The notes under the pieces were generated by a model that saw only the letters and a list, made by a program, of their open reading frames with translations, did no database searches and was not told where the DNA came from. Made by a program: the position numbers and the translations under genes. A stretch of DNA of 64,000 nucleotides from Sphingobacterium yanglingense (GTDB lineage Bacteria > Bacteroidota > Bacteroidia > Sphingobacteriales > Sphingobacteriaceae). The stretch is from positions 434,001 to 498,000 of the forward strand of contig NZ_SNYV01000015.1 in assembly GCF_004363245.1 (NCBI RefSeq), in the 5' to 3' direction. This document shows, in pieces, positions 16,183 to 25,319 of this stretch (the first letter of the stretch is position 1; every line of letters starts with the position of its first letter).

Positions 16183-18759
16183 ATGATACTTCGCTCACTA
16201 CCGATATACATTTTTTTGTTCCTATCCTGTAACAGACCGAGCTCAACGATTGATAAGTCTTCTTCACCTATATATAGTGAAGAACAACTGGACTCTATTT
16301 TTGAGTCTTTTGAAAGTATTGCTTATGAACGACCAGCGCAATATGTGAGTAACCCTGATTCATTTTTCAATCACCTAACAGTGCAGGCTAACAGTCCGTA
16401 TCAAAAGGAAATGTATGCTTATGGTCTGTTATTTATGGGCTATGGTCTCCTCCAACACGGAGATAATTTCGGAAGTGTCAAATATTATGAAAAAGCGTAT
16501 AACTACATAAAAGCCAATCAGGTTCCAACGGAAAATATAAACACCGAAATCATAACTCCGCTGGCCAATCTGTACGTACAAATCAACGATACACAGAAAG
16601 CAATAGCACTATTACAGAAAGCACTATCGGAGACAAAAGACAACAACGAAATAGTACGACTAAGCAATAACCTAGCGAATGCATATTTATATAATGCAGA
16701 TCTAGATAGTGCTAAAACAATTCTCCTTCAGTCCATAAAACGTCCAAGTAATACCTTATCTAGCGCACTGCTCTACAACACACTCGCTACGGTCTATGAA
16801 GAGGAACGGAACAAGAAAGAGAGCACTTATTACAATGATCTAGCTTTACGTAATTTCAAACAGAGCCATCTAGAAGGAGACACTTTACTCTGGTACATAG
16901 CAGCGTTGGGATTAAAAGGAAGTCTCGAAAAAGATAGCAAATATGTCAATGAAGCGATCACTATCGCTGAAGAGAGTTTTCCAAATGACCAAAATAGATT
17001 CAAAGCTAAACTGACATTAAAAAAGGGAGATATCTTGCGGGAACAACACCACCTCAATGCCGCGCTAGCTGCCTACGATAATACCTTGTCCTACTTCAAT
17101 CCGGAAGACAAAGCATATATTCTGGATTACACCTATACCCAAGCACTAATAGGTAAAGCAAGGCTGTATACCTCACAACAGCTATTAGACTCGGCACTGT
17201 ATTACTATGAATGGGCTGTAGAAAACGATTTTAGAACCCAACAGTTGATTGTCAGTAGTAAAGATCAGCTAAGAAACAATATACTCAATAAGGAAACTAT
17301 CCAAAACATCATAGATCTCATACAGAGCAAGGCTGGCCTAAGTCAAAGAAAAGAAATTGTGCAGCAACTACTTTGGTGCATCGAATTGAGTAAAGCCCGA
17401 CTTTTGATTAATGAAATCAATCGCTCAGAGAGTTGGAACAGCTCATCTAACAAAACGAAAATCGGAATGCGGACCATTCGGGATCTCTACCACAAAATAG
17501 ATATTTCGGTCGATACAAACGAGAAGAGAAGGCTATCAGAACGTCTCAAAAAAGCAATGATAGAGTTTGAACTTTCCGAAAAACACTTCGAAGCAACTCA
17601 ATTCACCCCTCAAAAGGCAAGTTTTTTAAAACACTTGAATAAACCTAACAGTGATTTTTACACTTATTTTATCCATAACGATAGTAGCATAACGATTATC
17701 CATAAATCAGGACAGGAGTTTTCCTTCAAAAGGAATTCAGCATCCACTCCCCTATCAAAGCTTCTATCTTTCAAAGCAAAATATTTTGGAGACACGCCCA
17801 ATAATTATAATCAGAATCCAAAAGAATACCGAGAACAGGCACAATACCTAACGAACGAACTGCTTCCTGACCTTGGAAGTGCACAACGTAATGTTTTCAT
17901 TTCTTTAGACGCCCAACTCTATGGCTTCCCTTTTGATGCGTTATGTGATGAGGACTTTCTGGTCAAGAAACATAATTTCGCGTACTTAAACTCATTTTTG
18001 CTATTTGATTTCTTAAGCAAGAAAGCAAGAGAAGAATCAAAAATCAGTATATTTTATCGGTCAGAATATCCCTCTCCTCTCCCCAACCTACAATTTGTAA
18101 ACACCGAAGTAGAACGTATCTACAATAGTTTCTCGTCACAAAAAATTGGCCCTGATAAACAAAATGACTCTACTATCCGTAAGCAATTTGCCCAACCGAA
18201 TATTGTACATATAGCGGCCCATACCATTCTGGACACCACAGCCCCTCCGATTATATATTTGAATCAAGCTATTTCAACCAATCAATTACGGTTTTACGAA
18301 ATGAAAACACCTTTGGTATTTCTATCCGCCTGTAATACAGGTTACGGAAAACCCCTTCCCTCAGAAGGTACAGAAAGCATACAACGGGTATTCCTAAGTA
18401 AAAATGTACCCTCGGTCGTATCTACATTTTGGTTCGCAAACGACCAGACTATGCTAGACCTCACGACCTCATTTTATAAACAATTAGATCAAACTAGGGA
18501 TCCCATATGTGCCTTAGGAGAAGCTAAACGAAGTTACCTCCAATCAGCAGGTTCAGTGGAACAAAACCCATGGTATTGGGCGAACATCAACTATACTGGG
18601 ATAGGAAATGAAATAGGTTTGAAGAAATCTTCAAACCTATCCTATTATCTTTGGGGTACGGCTATCCTAATCCTATTAGGCCTTCAATATCCCTTTACAT
18701 TATGGCTTTACAAAGCGATCAAATATAAAAACGAAAAAACCTATAATAAAACCAAATAG
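16183..18759 (+). CDS. TPR-CHAT caspase-like protease, lipoprotein signal plus C-terminal membrane helix
   Basis: 858 residues. The N-terminus has a lipoprotein signal with lipobox LFLSC (cysteine 16). Residues about 70-350 are helical TPR repeats, a helical linker follows, and residues about 520-810 form a CHAT domain. Both catalytic positions are intact: HIAAH with histidines 676 and 680 (the second being the likely catalytic one) and LSACNTG with cysteine 717. A hydrophobic helix near 825-845 is followed by a lysine-rich tail. This topology places the protease in the periplasm, tied to membranes at both ends. CHAT proteases are cysteine peptidases related to caspases; the target is not given by sequence. 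See the findings for the proposed link to the sigma/TPR pair. Confidence 0.88.
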   Translation: MILRSLPIYIFLFLSCNRPSSTIDKSSSPIYSEEQLDSIFESFESIAYERPAQYVSNPDSFFNHLTVQANSPYQKEMYAYGLLFMGYGLLQHGDNFGSVKYYEKAYNYIKANQVPTENINTEIITPLANLYVQINDTQKAIALLQKALSETKDNNEIVRLSNNLANAYLYNADLDSAKTILLQSIKRPSNTLSSALLYNTLATVYEEERNKKESTYYNDLALRNFKQSHLEGDTLLWYIAALGLKGSLEKDSKYVNEAITIAEESFPNDQNRFKAKLTLKKGDILREQHHLNAALAAYDNTLSYFNPEDKAYILDYTYTQALIGKARLYTSQQLLDSALYYYEWAVENDFRTQQLIVSSKDQLRNNILNKETIQNIIDLIQSKAGLSQRKEIVQQLLWCIELSKARLLINEINRSESWNSSSNKTKIGMRTIRDLYHKIDISVDTNEKRRLSERLKKAMIEFELSEKHFEATQFTPQKASFLKHLNKPNSDFYTYFIHNDSSITIIHKSGQEFSFKRNSASTPLSKLLSFKAKYFGDTPNNYNQNPKEYREQAQYLTNELLPDLGSAQRNVFISLDAQLYGFPFDALCDEDFLVKKHNFAYLNSFLLFDFLSKKAREESKISIFYRSEYPSPLPNLQFVNTEVERIYNSFSSQKIGPDKQNDSTIRKQFAQPNIVHIAAHTILDTTAPPIIYLNQAISTNQLRFYEMKTPLVFLSACNTGYGKPLPSEGTESIQRVFLSKNVPSVVSTFWFANDQTMLDLTTSFYKQLDQTRDPICALGEAKRSYLQSAGSVEQNPWYWANINYTGIGNEIGLKKSSNLSYYLWGTAILILLGLQYPFTLWLYKAIKYKNEKTYNKTK

Positions 18760-18828
18760 ACTCATCTGTTTATAATCATCATCGCTATACATAGCCCTTT
18801 CTTCCAATTCTTCCAAATCTTCTTTCAT
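18700..18828 (-). CDS. Possible 42-residue membrane protein overlapping the CHAT gene in antisense
   Basis: An ATG at 18828 opens a 42-codon frame ending in TAA at 18702-18700. The first 21 residues are acidic (MKEDLEELEERAMYSDDDYK) and the rest is one hydrophobic helix (SLFGFIIGFFVFIFDRFVKP), a sensible design for a small membrane protein. Its last 60 bases overlap the 3' end of the CHAT gene on the other strand. The start codon is abutted by the 47-base palindromic element that also abuts mrpB. Coding status is unproven: the length is short and the overlap could be chance. Confidence 0.35.
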   Translation of the reverse strand: MKEDLEELEERAMYSDDDYKQMSLFGFIIGFFVFIFDRFVKP

Positions 18829-18869
18829 AAGTATATAATTATTTCATGATCCGTCAGTTGACGGATCGG
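18823..18869 (-). repeat. 47-base start-abutting palindromic element, copy 1
   Basis: Read on the minus strand this segment is identical at 43 of 47 positions to 39002-39048. It contains the dyad GATCCGTCAACTGACGGATC (18867-18848; 9-bp arms around two bases), an AT-rich spacer, and ends with the ATGAAA that opens the 42-codon frame. The dyad is nearly perfect here. Confidence 0.8.
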
Positions 18870-18985
18870 TTTGATTGTTATTCATTGCCATGTAGCTATT
18901 GAAGTTTGATCATAACTTTTAGATCTGCTACACCGATATAATACATATATAGATACTTCTCAAAACGTACATCGACTCAAATCCG

Positions 18986-20752
18986 CTACTTAACATACTC
19001 TAAAACTTTTATTTCTGTCCGTCTATTCTCTTGATGTTGCTCCTCGGAACAATCTACATCATTGCCACAGTCATTCACTAACTTTGACTCTCCATACCCT
19101 TTTGCGACCAATCTAGATTTAGCAATTCCATTATTTACTAAATAAGCTACAGCGGCATCAGCCCGACGTTGAGATAACTTCAGATTGTAATTACCGTCCC
19201 CTCTACTATCCGTATGGCTGGATAGCTCTATTCGCAAACTCGGATTTTGCTTCATTATCGCTACCACATTGTCCAATACCAAAGCTGCGTCTTGACGAAT
19301 ATCACTTTTATCAAAATCATACAGAATGTTTTTCAAAACCCAACTTCCATCCTTTTCTAAATCGCACACCCCCAACTTCAAGGTAACATATAGAGTTTGG
19401 CTACGATCCAAACCTTTGGTGGATACCAACTCGGTTTGTGAATATTGACCTTGCTGATTAGCCATCAGTGTAAAATCAGATTGAGCATCCAACTGATATA
19501 TAAACTTTCCTTCTGCATCCGATATTTGGCTAGAATTTGCCCTACTCTTACTATTAGTCAGAACAGTATTAATATTAGGCATGTTACGTGCTAATGCACA
19601 GTCAAAAGTCTCTCCTATCAACGTAAAGCGGGGATCATCATGAAATATCTCTTTAAAAATAACAGCACTGCTTGTATTAAAGTCCGCATCCGTTAATGTC
19701 AGGATCGGTGTTTTAACGCCGTTCTTTTCGCCTACAACCTGATAAACACCACTTTTAACCCCCGATATCTTACTGGCCAAACCATTCGCATCTGTCGTCG
19801 ACTTTTCGGCAGTATTTGACCCTTCTATAGACACGATAACACCACTCAAGGCCAGATCAGTTTGCTTATCACGGACCATAATCTGTAAATCTTTGGTTTC
19901 GACTTTGGTTTTCACCACTTCATCATACCGATTTTGATCAGGAGCTATCAATGTCACATTTTTAGGGCTTTCCTTTGCAAACACATATTTGATACCAGCA
20001 CCAACCTGTAGACTTTGATGAAGTGTGTTCTTTACAATAGGCACCTCTTCATAGTGATCAAGGTATCCGTTTATGGTAGTAGAAGTAGTAATTGGAGTTG
20101 TCGTAGAAACACTCTCCTTTACAGAAAACTGACTTGGCTTACTTCCGAATTTTGTTCCAAAAGTCCGCACATAATCGATATGGGCAAATAATGCAAAATG
20201 TGTACTCAACATATAGTTAGCTCGTAATCCACCAAGACCTGCCCAACTATTTGCCTTATTCGTAATATCATTTTGTGTTGATTTAATACTATAATCATAG
20301 GTACCTTTCACGTCCGAATAAGTCAATGTTCGATCATATTCAGGGAAATATTGCATCATTATCCCTCCTCGTACATAAGCTTCAATATGAAATCGATCCT
20401 TTGTGAATTTATAACTTGGACCAAGTGTAAAAAGGTAATCTTGAAAGCGAGCACTATTTTTATAGGTTGTCGATACATGTCCATTAGCAAAATGGAAGCT
20501 ATCTATTTTCGATAAATCATTACGAATATAACGCGCATCGACACCTACCCCGAACATGTTTCCATTAAAATACTTATCAATAAATAAACCAGAATAAAAC
20601 CCAGTTTTAGCTTCACCAATTTTCTTATAGTCATTAATGGGCAAGCTGCCCCCTCCCTGAACTCCAATCTGGAAATCTCCTTTTTGCCTATCCTGGGCAA
20701 TTGCTAAAAATGTAATTCCAAATAACATTAATGCGAGTAAAAGTTTTTTCAT
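18986..20752 (-). CDS. OmpA-family outer membrane protein with N-terminal barrel
   Basis: 588 residues. Signal peptide 1-19 (LFGITFLAIAQ). Residues about 25-265 are an outer-membrane beta-barrel porin-like domain (FQIGVQGGGSLPINDYKKIG, GVGVDARYIR). Residues about 285-460 contain two carboxypeptidase-regulatory-like beta-sandwich segments (DLALSGVIVSIEGSNTAEKS). Residues about 470-588 are the OmpA peptidoglycan-binding domain (LYDFDKSDIRQDA, SSHTDSRGDGNYNLKLSQRRA, NRRTEIKV). It tethers the outer membrane to the cell wall. A cysteine pair in CGNDVDC near the end is typical of the Bacteroidota branch. Transcribed toward, and ending 157 bases before, the small ORF behind the CHAT gene. Confidence 0.92.
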   Translation of the reverse strand: MKKLLLALMLFGITFLAIAQDRQKGDFQIGVQGGGSLPINDYKKIGEAKTGFYSGLFIDKYFNGNMFGVGVDARYIRNDLSKIDSFHFANGHVSTTYKNSARFQDYLFTLGPSYKFTKDRFHIEAYVRGGIMMQYFPEYDRTLTYSDVKGTYDYSIKSTQNDITNKANSWAGLGGLRANYMLSTHFALFAHIDYVRTFGTKFGSKPSQFSVKESVSTTTPITTSTTINGYLDHYEEVPIVKNTLHQSLQVGAGIKYVFAKESPKNVTLIAPDQNRYDEVVKTKVETKDLQIMVRDKQTDLALSGVIVSIEGSNTAEKSTTDANGLASKISGVKSGVYQVVGEKNGVKTPILTLTDADFNTSSAVIFKEIFHDDPRFTLIGETFDCALARNMPNINTVLTNSKSRANSSQISDAEGKFIYQLDAQSDFTLMANQQGQYSQTELVSTKGLDRSQTLYVTLKLGVCDLEKDGSWVLKNILYDFDKSDIRQDAALVLDNVVAIMKQNPSLRIELSSHTDSRGDGNYNLKLSQRRADAAVAYLVNNGIAKSRLVAKGYGESKLVNDCGNDVDCSEEQHQENRRTEIKVLEYVK

Positions 20753-20910
20753 ATGTCTTTGTTTTTAGTTTACAATTAGGGTTGCTTCCTTCTCGGATTT
20801 TTCCCGTGTATTGTTATATCACGACCATTTCTTTTTTGTTACCCCCGAAATGAAAGAAAATCCACATTTTTTTTTCATAACTTGCGACTTTCAAAAACTA
20901 TAGCATTGAT

Positions 20911-21978
20911 ATGAGCGCGACAGATCAAATTTCAATTCGCGTAGAGCCAACTAAAGAATCAAGACTCTCGCAAGTAGACTTTAACAATTTAAAATTCGGA
21001 CAGATTATGTCGGACCACATGCTCGTGGCCGAATACAATAACGGAACATGGACCGATGTCAGCATCCAGCCCTACGGCGATATCGCAGTAAGCCCATCGA
21101 TGTCTGCCCTACACTATGGCCAAGCAATATTTGAAGGGGTAAAAGGCTACAAATTTGAGAATGGTACAGTAAGTATCTTTCGTCCCGACAAAAACTGGGA
21201 GCGTTTCAACAAATCGGCTTCACGTTTACAAATGCCGGAAGTTCCGGAAGAAATATTCTTAGGTGGATTAAAGAAACTGTTAGATATTGATCGGAATTGG
21301 ATCCCGTCAAAAGAAGGTACCGCATTATACATCCGTCCATTTATGTTTGCGACGGAAGCAGCATTAGGTGTGCACCCTTCTATATCGTACAAATTTATTA
21401 TTATCACTTGTCCGGTAGGTGCTTATTATAGCAAACCTATATCGTTAAAAGTAGAAACACATTATACCCGAGCTGCTGAAGGCGGTGTAGGATTCTCGAA
21501 AAATGCAGGTAACTATGCACTTTCTTTATATCCTACACAATTGGCCAACGATGAGGGATATGACCAAATCATGTGGACTGATGCTGCCGAGCACAAATAT
21601 ATCGAAGAAGCAGGAACGGCCAATTTGATATTCCGCATAGGTGACACCATAATAACACCACACGGTGACACGATTTTGCACGGTGTAACACGTCGCACGA
21701 TCATGGAGCTTGCTGAAAAGTGGGGATACAAGACCGAACAACGTAAGGTATCCGTCGAAGAGCTGATCGAGGGAATTAAAAATGGTACAGTGACTGAAGC
21801 TTTTGCAGCCGGGACAGCAGCAACTATTACTCATATAGATCGTATTGGTTTCAATGGACAGGATTACACACTACCTCCGGCAGAAGGTCGTGAGTTCTCT
21901 CTAAAAGTCTTAGACTATCTAAACCAATTACGTTATGGCAAAATTGAAGATCCATTTGGATGGAACTTTATTGTCTAG
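20911..21978 (+). CDS. ilvE: Branched-chain amino acid aminotransferase
   Basis: 355 residues, class IV PLP fold, of the longer eukaryote-like BCAT type rather than the about 300-residue E. coli form. The PLP lysine is K197 in GFSKNAGNYALSLYP, and the conserved IEEAGTANLIF and HGVTRRTIMEL segments follow. It interconverts Val, Leu and Ile with their 2-oxo acids using 2-oxoglutarate. It is a single-gene unit, divergent from the OmpA gene and followed by a strong terminator. No attenuator or leader peptide was found upstream. Confidence 0.95.
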   Translation: MSATDQISIRVEPTKESRLSQVDFNNLKFGQIMSDHMLVAEYNNGTWTDVSIQPYGDIAVSPSMSALHYGQAIFEGVKGYKFENGTVSIFRPDKNWERFNKSASRLQMPEVPEEIFLGGLKKLLDIDRNWIPSKEGTALYIRPFMFATEAALGVHPSISYKFIIITCPVGAYYSKPISLKVETHYTRAAEGGVGFSKNAGNYALSLYPTQLANDEGYDQIMWTDAAEHKYIEEAGTANLIFRIGDTIITPHGDTILHGVTRRTIMELAEKWGYKTEQRKVSVEELIEGIKNGTVTEAFAAGTAATITHIDRIGFNGQDYTLPPAEGREFSLKVLDYLNQLRYGKIEDPFGWNFIV

Positions 21979-22003
21979 ACAGACAGTACATTAAATTATA
22001 AAG

Positions 22004-22037
22004 AAAAGCCGAAGGAAATTGATTCTTCGGCTTTTTT
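22004..22037 (+). terminator. Rho-independent terminator of ilvE
   Basis: An 11-bp stem AAAAGCCGAAG/CTTCGGCTTTT (22004-22014 and 22025-22035), 10-base loop, followed by T residues. It begins 26 bases after the ilvE stop. Confidence 0.92.
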
Positions 22038-22387
22038 ATATCCAAGAAACAGAGCTTTTCCTATTATAACACAGCAATAGTCAGTCACGTTAACCCAGAT
22101 AGACTTACTACAGTACAATTTGTCCATTTCAATAAATTTACAGATATTTGACCAGGTCTTGAGTCATCTATTTAAAACATGAAGAAGACTTTAATTGTTT
22201 AATTGTTAACAAAATTATTTTCTTCAATATTCAGATTTGATACATAGATAACTAACACTTAGTCAAAGGATTATCAACTGTAGTTTTCACTATACTTTCA
22301 AAAGTAACATACTTGAGATAGCTGTCTAAACCCCAGCAGTGTGAACTAAAATCGAATGCTTATTTAAGAAATATTGATTTCGGCTAT
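22038..22387. other. 350-base intergenic region, no gene seen
   Basis: AT-rich leader between the ilvE terminator and the glycan operon. It holds a direct repeat of TTTAATTG (22190-22205) followed by GTTAAC, but no exact TAnnTTTG motif, no tRNA and no convincing small ORF. The operon promoter must lie here but cannot be located by eye. Confidence 0.5.
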
Positions 22388-23578
22388 ATGGGGTTAAAAA
22401 ATAAAATTAATAGTTTCAAAAATCGTGCAGAAGCTATTGTCACAGATCGACGCTTTGTTATTGGCTTGTACATCCTAGTAGCTATCCTAGCTGCGACAAA
22501 ACAATATTTACGGGGCAACTTCAACAATTACCTAATTTTCAAACACGTATACTGGCACAGCAAGGAGTTTTTGGATTTATACGCGTTGTATCCCAACGAA
22601 TATTTTGACAGCAACCACTATGGACCGTTCTTCGCCCTGCTAATAGCGCCATTTGCACTATTGCCTGATGTCGTTGGGATGGTTAGCTGGAATATTGTCA
22701 ACGTCATTGTCCTATGCTGGGGCATCTACCAACTACCCATATCTGAAAAAAATCGATCCTGGATTGCCATCATAGGTGTCCATGAAACCTTAACGGCACT
22801 CCTCGGCTTTCAATTTAACATTGCGCTAGTCGGTCTAATGCTGTTATCCTTTTCCTATATTGTGAAAGGCAAAGATATCTGGGGTGTTGTCATGATACTA
22901 ATTGGTTTTTTAGTCAAACTATATGGTATCGTTGGCTTAGCATTTTTCTTCTTCTCAAAAAACAAAATACGGTTTGTAGTTGCAGGGCTAATTCTTTTGC
23001 CCATTTTAGCCTTTTTACCTTCAATTATTTCTACGCCAACCTATGTCTATGATAACTATATCGGCTGGTATGAATCTTTAGTAGAAAAAAATGGTCAGAA
23101 CATCACCTTAAGTTCTCGACAAGACGTTTCGTTGATGGGTATTGTCCGTCGTATCAGTGGCGACCCAACCATCCCCAATACCCCATTTATTGCAGTAGGC
23201 TTATTATTATTCGCACTTCCCTACTTGCGTATTGGTCAATACAAGACTCAAGGTTTTCAGCTCGCTCTCCTTAGTTCTGTACTGATATTTCCTGTGATTT
23301 TCAGTTCTAGTTCAGAATCGCCAACCTATATCATCGCCATGTTTGGCGTAGCGGTATGGTTTATGATGAAATCAGCGCCCCGTAGTCCCGCACAGATTAC
23401 ATTATTTGTGCTTGCCATGTTATTAACGAGCTTTTCACCTTCTGATCTTTTTCCAAAATTTGTGCGTGAGGAATATATCATCCCTTATTCTTTAAAAGCA
23501 TTGCCTTGCGTATTGGTTTGGTTTGCGATTGTTTATGAAATGTTAACGATAGACTATAAAAAATCGGCAACAGTATGA
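22388..23578 (+). CDS. Glycosyltransferase family 87 (DUF2029) multi-pass membrane protein
   Basis: 396 residues with roughly 9-10 transmembrane helices and a short cytosolic N-terminus. The conserved acidic/aromatic loop after the first helix (KHVYWHSKEFLDLYALYPNE and SNHYGPFFALL) is characteristic of GT-C enzymes of family 87 that take mannose or arabinose from polyprenyl-phosphate donors on the periplasmic side. First gene of a four-gene operon: it overlaps the next gene by four bases, and that gene encodes a polyprenyl-phosphate sugar synthase that could make its donor. Confidence 0.82.
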   Translation: MGLKNKINSFKNRAEAIVTDRRFVIGLYILVAILAATKQYLRGNFNNYLIFKHVYWHSKEFLDLYALYPNEYFDSNHYGPFFALLIAPFALLPDVVGMVSWNIVNVIVLCWGIYQLPISEKNRSWIAIIGVHETLTALLGFQFNIALVGLMLLSFSYIVKGKDIWGVVMILIGFLVKLYGIVGLAFFFFSKNKIRFVVAGLILLPILAFLPSIISTPTYVYDNYIGWYESLVEKNGQNITLSSRQDVSLMGIVRRISGDPTIPNTPFIAVGLLLFALPYLRIGQYKTQGFQLALLSSVLIFPVIFSSSSESPTYIIAMFGVAVWFMMKSAPRSPAQITLFVLAMLLTSFSPSDLFPKFVREEYIIPYSLKALPCVLVWFAIVYEMLTIDYKKSATV

Positions 23579-24525
23579 TCGAAAAAAAACTAGTCTCTGT
23601 TGTCATACCTGCCTATAATGAGGCCGAGAATATCCCAATAATAGCCAGCGCTCTAGAAGACACCTTTGCTACACTTCCGGATTACGGGTTAGAAATAATT
23701 TTTGTTGCAGATGGCTGCACCGATAATAGCATTGCTGTTATCGAAAGTCTAGCTCAACATTCAAAACATATTTTTTACCTAGAATTTTCCCGTAATTTTG
23801 GTCATCAACTAGCTGTAAAAGCCGGTATGGATTACTCTCGTGGTGATGCTGTCATCTGTATGGATGGGGATATGCAACATCCGCCATCTTTAATACCTGA
23901 ATTGATCAAAAAATGGCAAGAAGGCTATGAAGTAGTCTATACCATCCGAAAAGAGGACAAAAGACTTCCTTTTAAAAAGCGCTTCACTTCACGGATTTTC
24001 TACAAAGTATTAAATAAGCTTTCTTCGGTGCAACTAGAAGCTGGAGCAGCAGATTATAGACTTTTAGACCGTTCAGTTGTCGATGTCATGAAACAGTTTC
24101 ATGAAAATGAGCCTTTCCTTAGAGGCCTTGTCAAATGGGTAGGTTACCGTCAGTTTGCAATCTCGTATAACCCTGCTGAACGTCATTCGGGGCAGTCAAA
24201 ATACTCGCTCAAAAAAATGTTACGTTTTGCTTTGCAGGGAGTAACATCTTTCTCAACCAAACCTTTATATATGGTTGTATATCTAGGTTTTTTGTTTTCA
24301 GGTCTATCCGTTTTATATTTACCCTATGTCGTGTATGCATTCTTAAGTGGACACGAAGTATCGGGCTGGGCATCATTGATTATGACCATTGTTTTCTTTG
24401 GTGGTCTACAACTCATCATGCTCGGAATTATCGGTATATATATCGGTAAAATGTTTACGCAGGTCAAAGTACGACCTAATTATATTGTACGCTCTACAAA
24501 TATCAACACTCCAAACAAGCCATGA
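23575..24525 (+). CDS. Glycosyltransferase family 2, polyprenyl-phosphate sugar synthase (DPM1/GtrB-like)
   Basis: 316 residues. The GT-A domain opens with VSVVIPAYNEAENIP and carries the metal-binding MDGDMQHP motif near residue 102. The region HSGQSKYSLKKMLRFALQG and two C-terminal transmembrane helices (about 232-255 and 265-290) identify the GtrB/ArnC-like branch, which loads a sugar from a nucleotide donor onto a polyprenyl phosphate at the cytosolic face. Overlaps both neighbours by four bases (ATGA), indicating translational coupling. It probably produces the lipid-linked donor for the GT87 enzyme upstream. Confidence 0.88.
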   Translation: MIEKKLVSVVIPAYNEAENIPIIASALEDTFATLPDYGLEIIFVADGCTDNSIAVIESLAQHSKHIFYLEFSRNFGHQLAVKAGMDYSRGDAVICMDGDMQHPPSLIPELIKKWQEGYEVVYTIRKEDKRLPFKKRFTSRIFYKVLNKLSSVQLEAGAADYRLLDRSVVDVMKQFHENEPFLRGLVKWVGYRQFAISYNPAERHSGQSKYSLKKMLRFALQGVTSFSTKPLYMVVYLGFLFSGLSVLYLPYVVYAFLSGHEVSGWASLIMTIVFFGGLQLIMLGIIGIYIGKMFTQVKVRPNYIVRSTNINTPNKP

Positions 24526-25319
24526 TACTATTAAGTTTTGACATAGAAGAGTTTGACATGCCATTCGAATACAACAAGGATATCTCATTTGATGAGCAGA
24601 TTCGTCGTTCTATTGAAGGGACAGAAGCAATTCTAGACATACTGGCGAAGCAACAGGTAAAGGCAACATTCTTTAGCACAGTCGTATTCGCTCAGCATGC
24701 GCAAGGTACGATACACCGTCTATTGCGGGAGGGGCATGAATTGGCATCGCATGGTTATTATCATTCAGATTTTAGTCCTGAACATCTATTAGCCTCAAAA
24801 ACGGCTTTAGAGGAGTTATTCGATGTATCTATCCAAGGATACCGTATGGCGAGGATGCAACCTGTCGACGAAAAGGAAGTTGAAAAAGCAGGGTACATCT
24901 ATAATAGTTCTATAAACCCAACGTGGCTTCCTGGAAGATACAATAATCTCCATATTTCGAGACGTTACTTTTGGCAACAAAATGTCTTACAAATACCCGC
25001 CTCAGTTACACCTGTCGTGCGCTTTCCTTTATTCTGGTTATCCTTTCACAACCTTCCACTATGGCTATACAATGGTTTGTCACGGTGGACACTCAACAAG
25101 GATACCTACTTGAACATCTATTTTCATCCTTGGGAATTTACAGATCTAACAGACAAAGTCAAATTTGGCTTCCCATTCTATGTCCGTAAAAACACAGGAA
25201 AAAAGATGATCCGTCGCATGGACAGCTTTATCGCCAGCATGAAGAAGAGCAAAGCTGACTTTGTAACGTTCAAAGAATTTATCCAACGCAAAAAAATAAA
25301 TAATGGGAATATGGACTAA
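24522..25319 (+). CDS. NodB-type polysaccharide deacetylase
   Basis: 265 residues. NodB motif 1 is in LLSFDIEEFD (acidic pair near residue 6-8) and motif 2 is the metal-binding H-x3-H in SHGYYHSDF (about 78-82). No signal peptide or transmembrane helix is evident, so it appears cytosolic or membrane-peripheral, unlike extracellular chitin deacetylases. That favours action on a lipid-linked sugar or on a cytosolic intermediate, similar to ArnD acting on undecaprenyl-linked formamido-arabinose. Third gene of the operon, overlapping the previous by four and the next by 17 bases. Confidence 0.82.
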   Translation: MILLSFDIEEFDMPFEYNKDISFDEQIRRSIEGTEAILDILAKQQVKATFFSTVVFAQHAQGTIHRLLREGHELASHGYYHSDFSPEHLLASKTALEELFDVSIQGYRMARMQPVDEKEVEKAGYIYNSSINPTWLPGRYNNLHISRRYFWQQNVLQIPASVTPVVRFPLFWLSFHNLPLWLYNGLSRWTLNKDTYLNIYFHPWEFTDLTDKVKFGFPFYVRKNTGKKMIRRMDSFIASMKKSKADFVTFKEFIQRKKINNGNMD

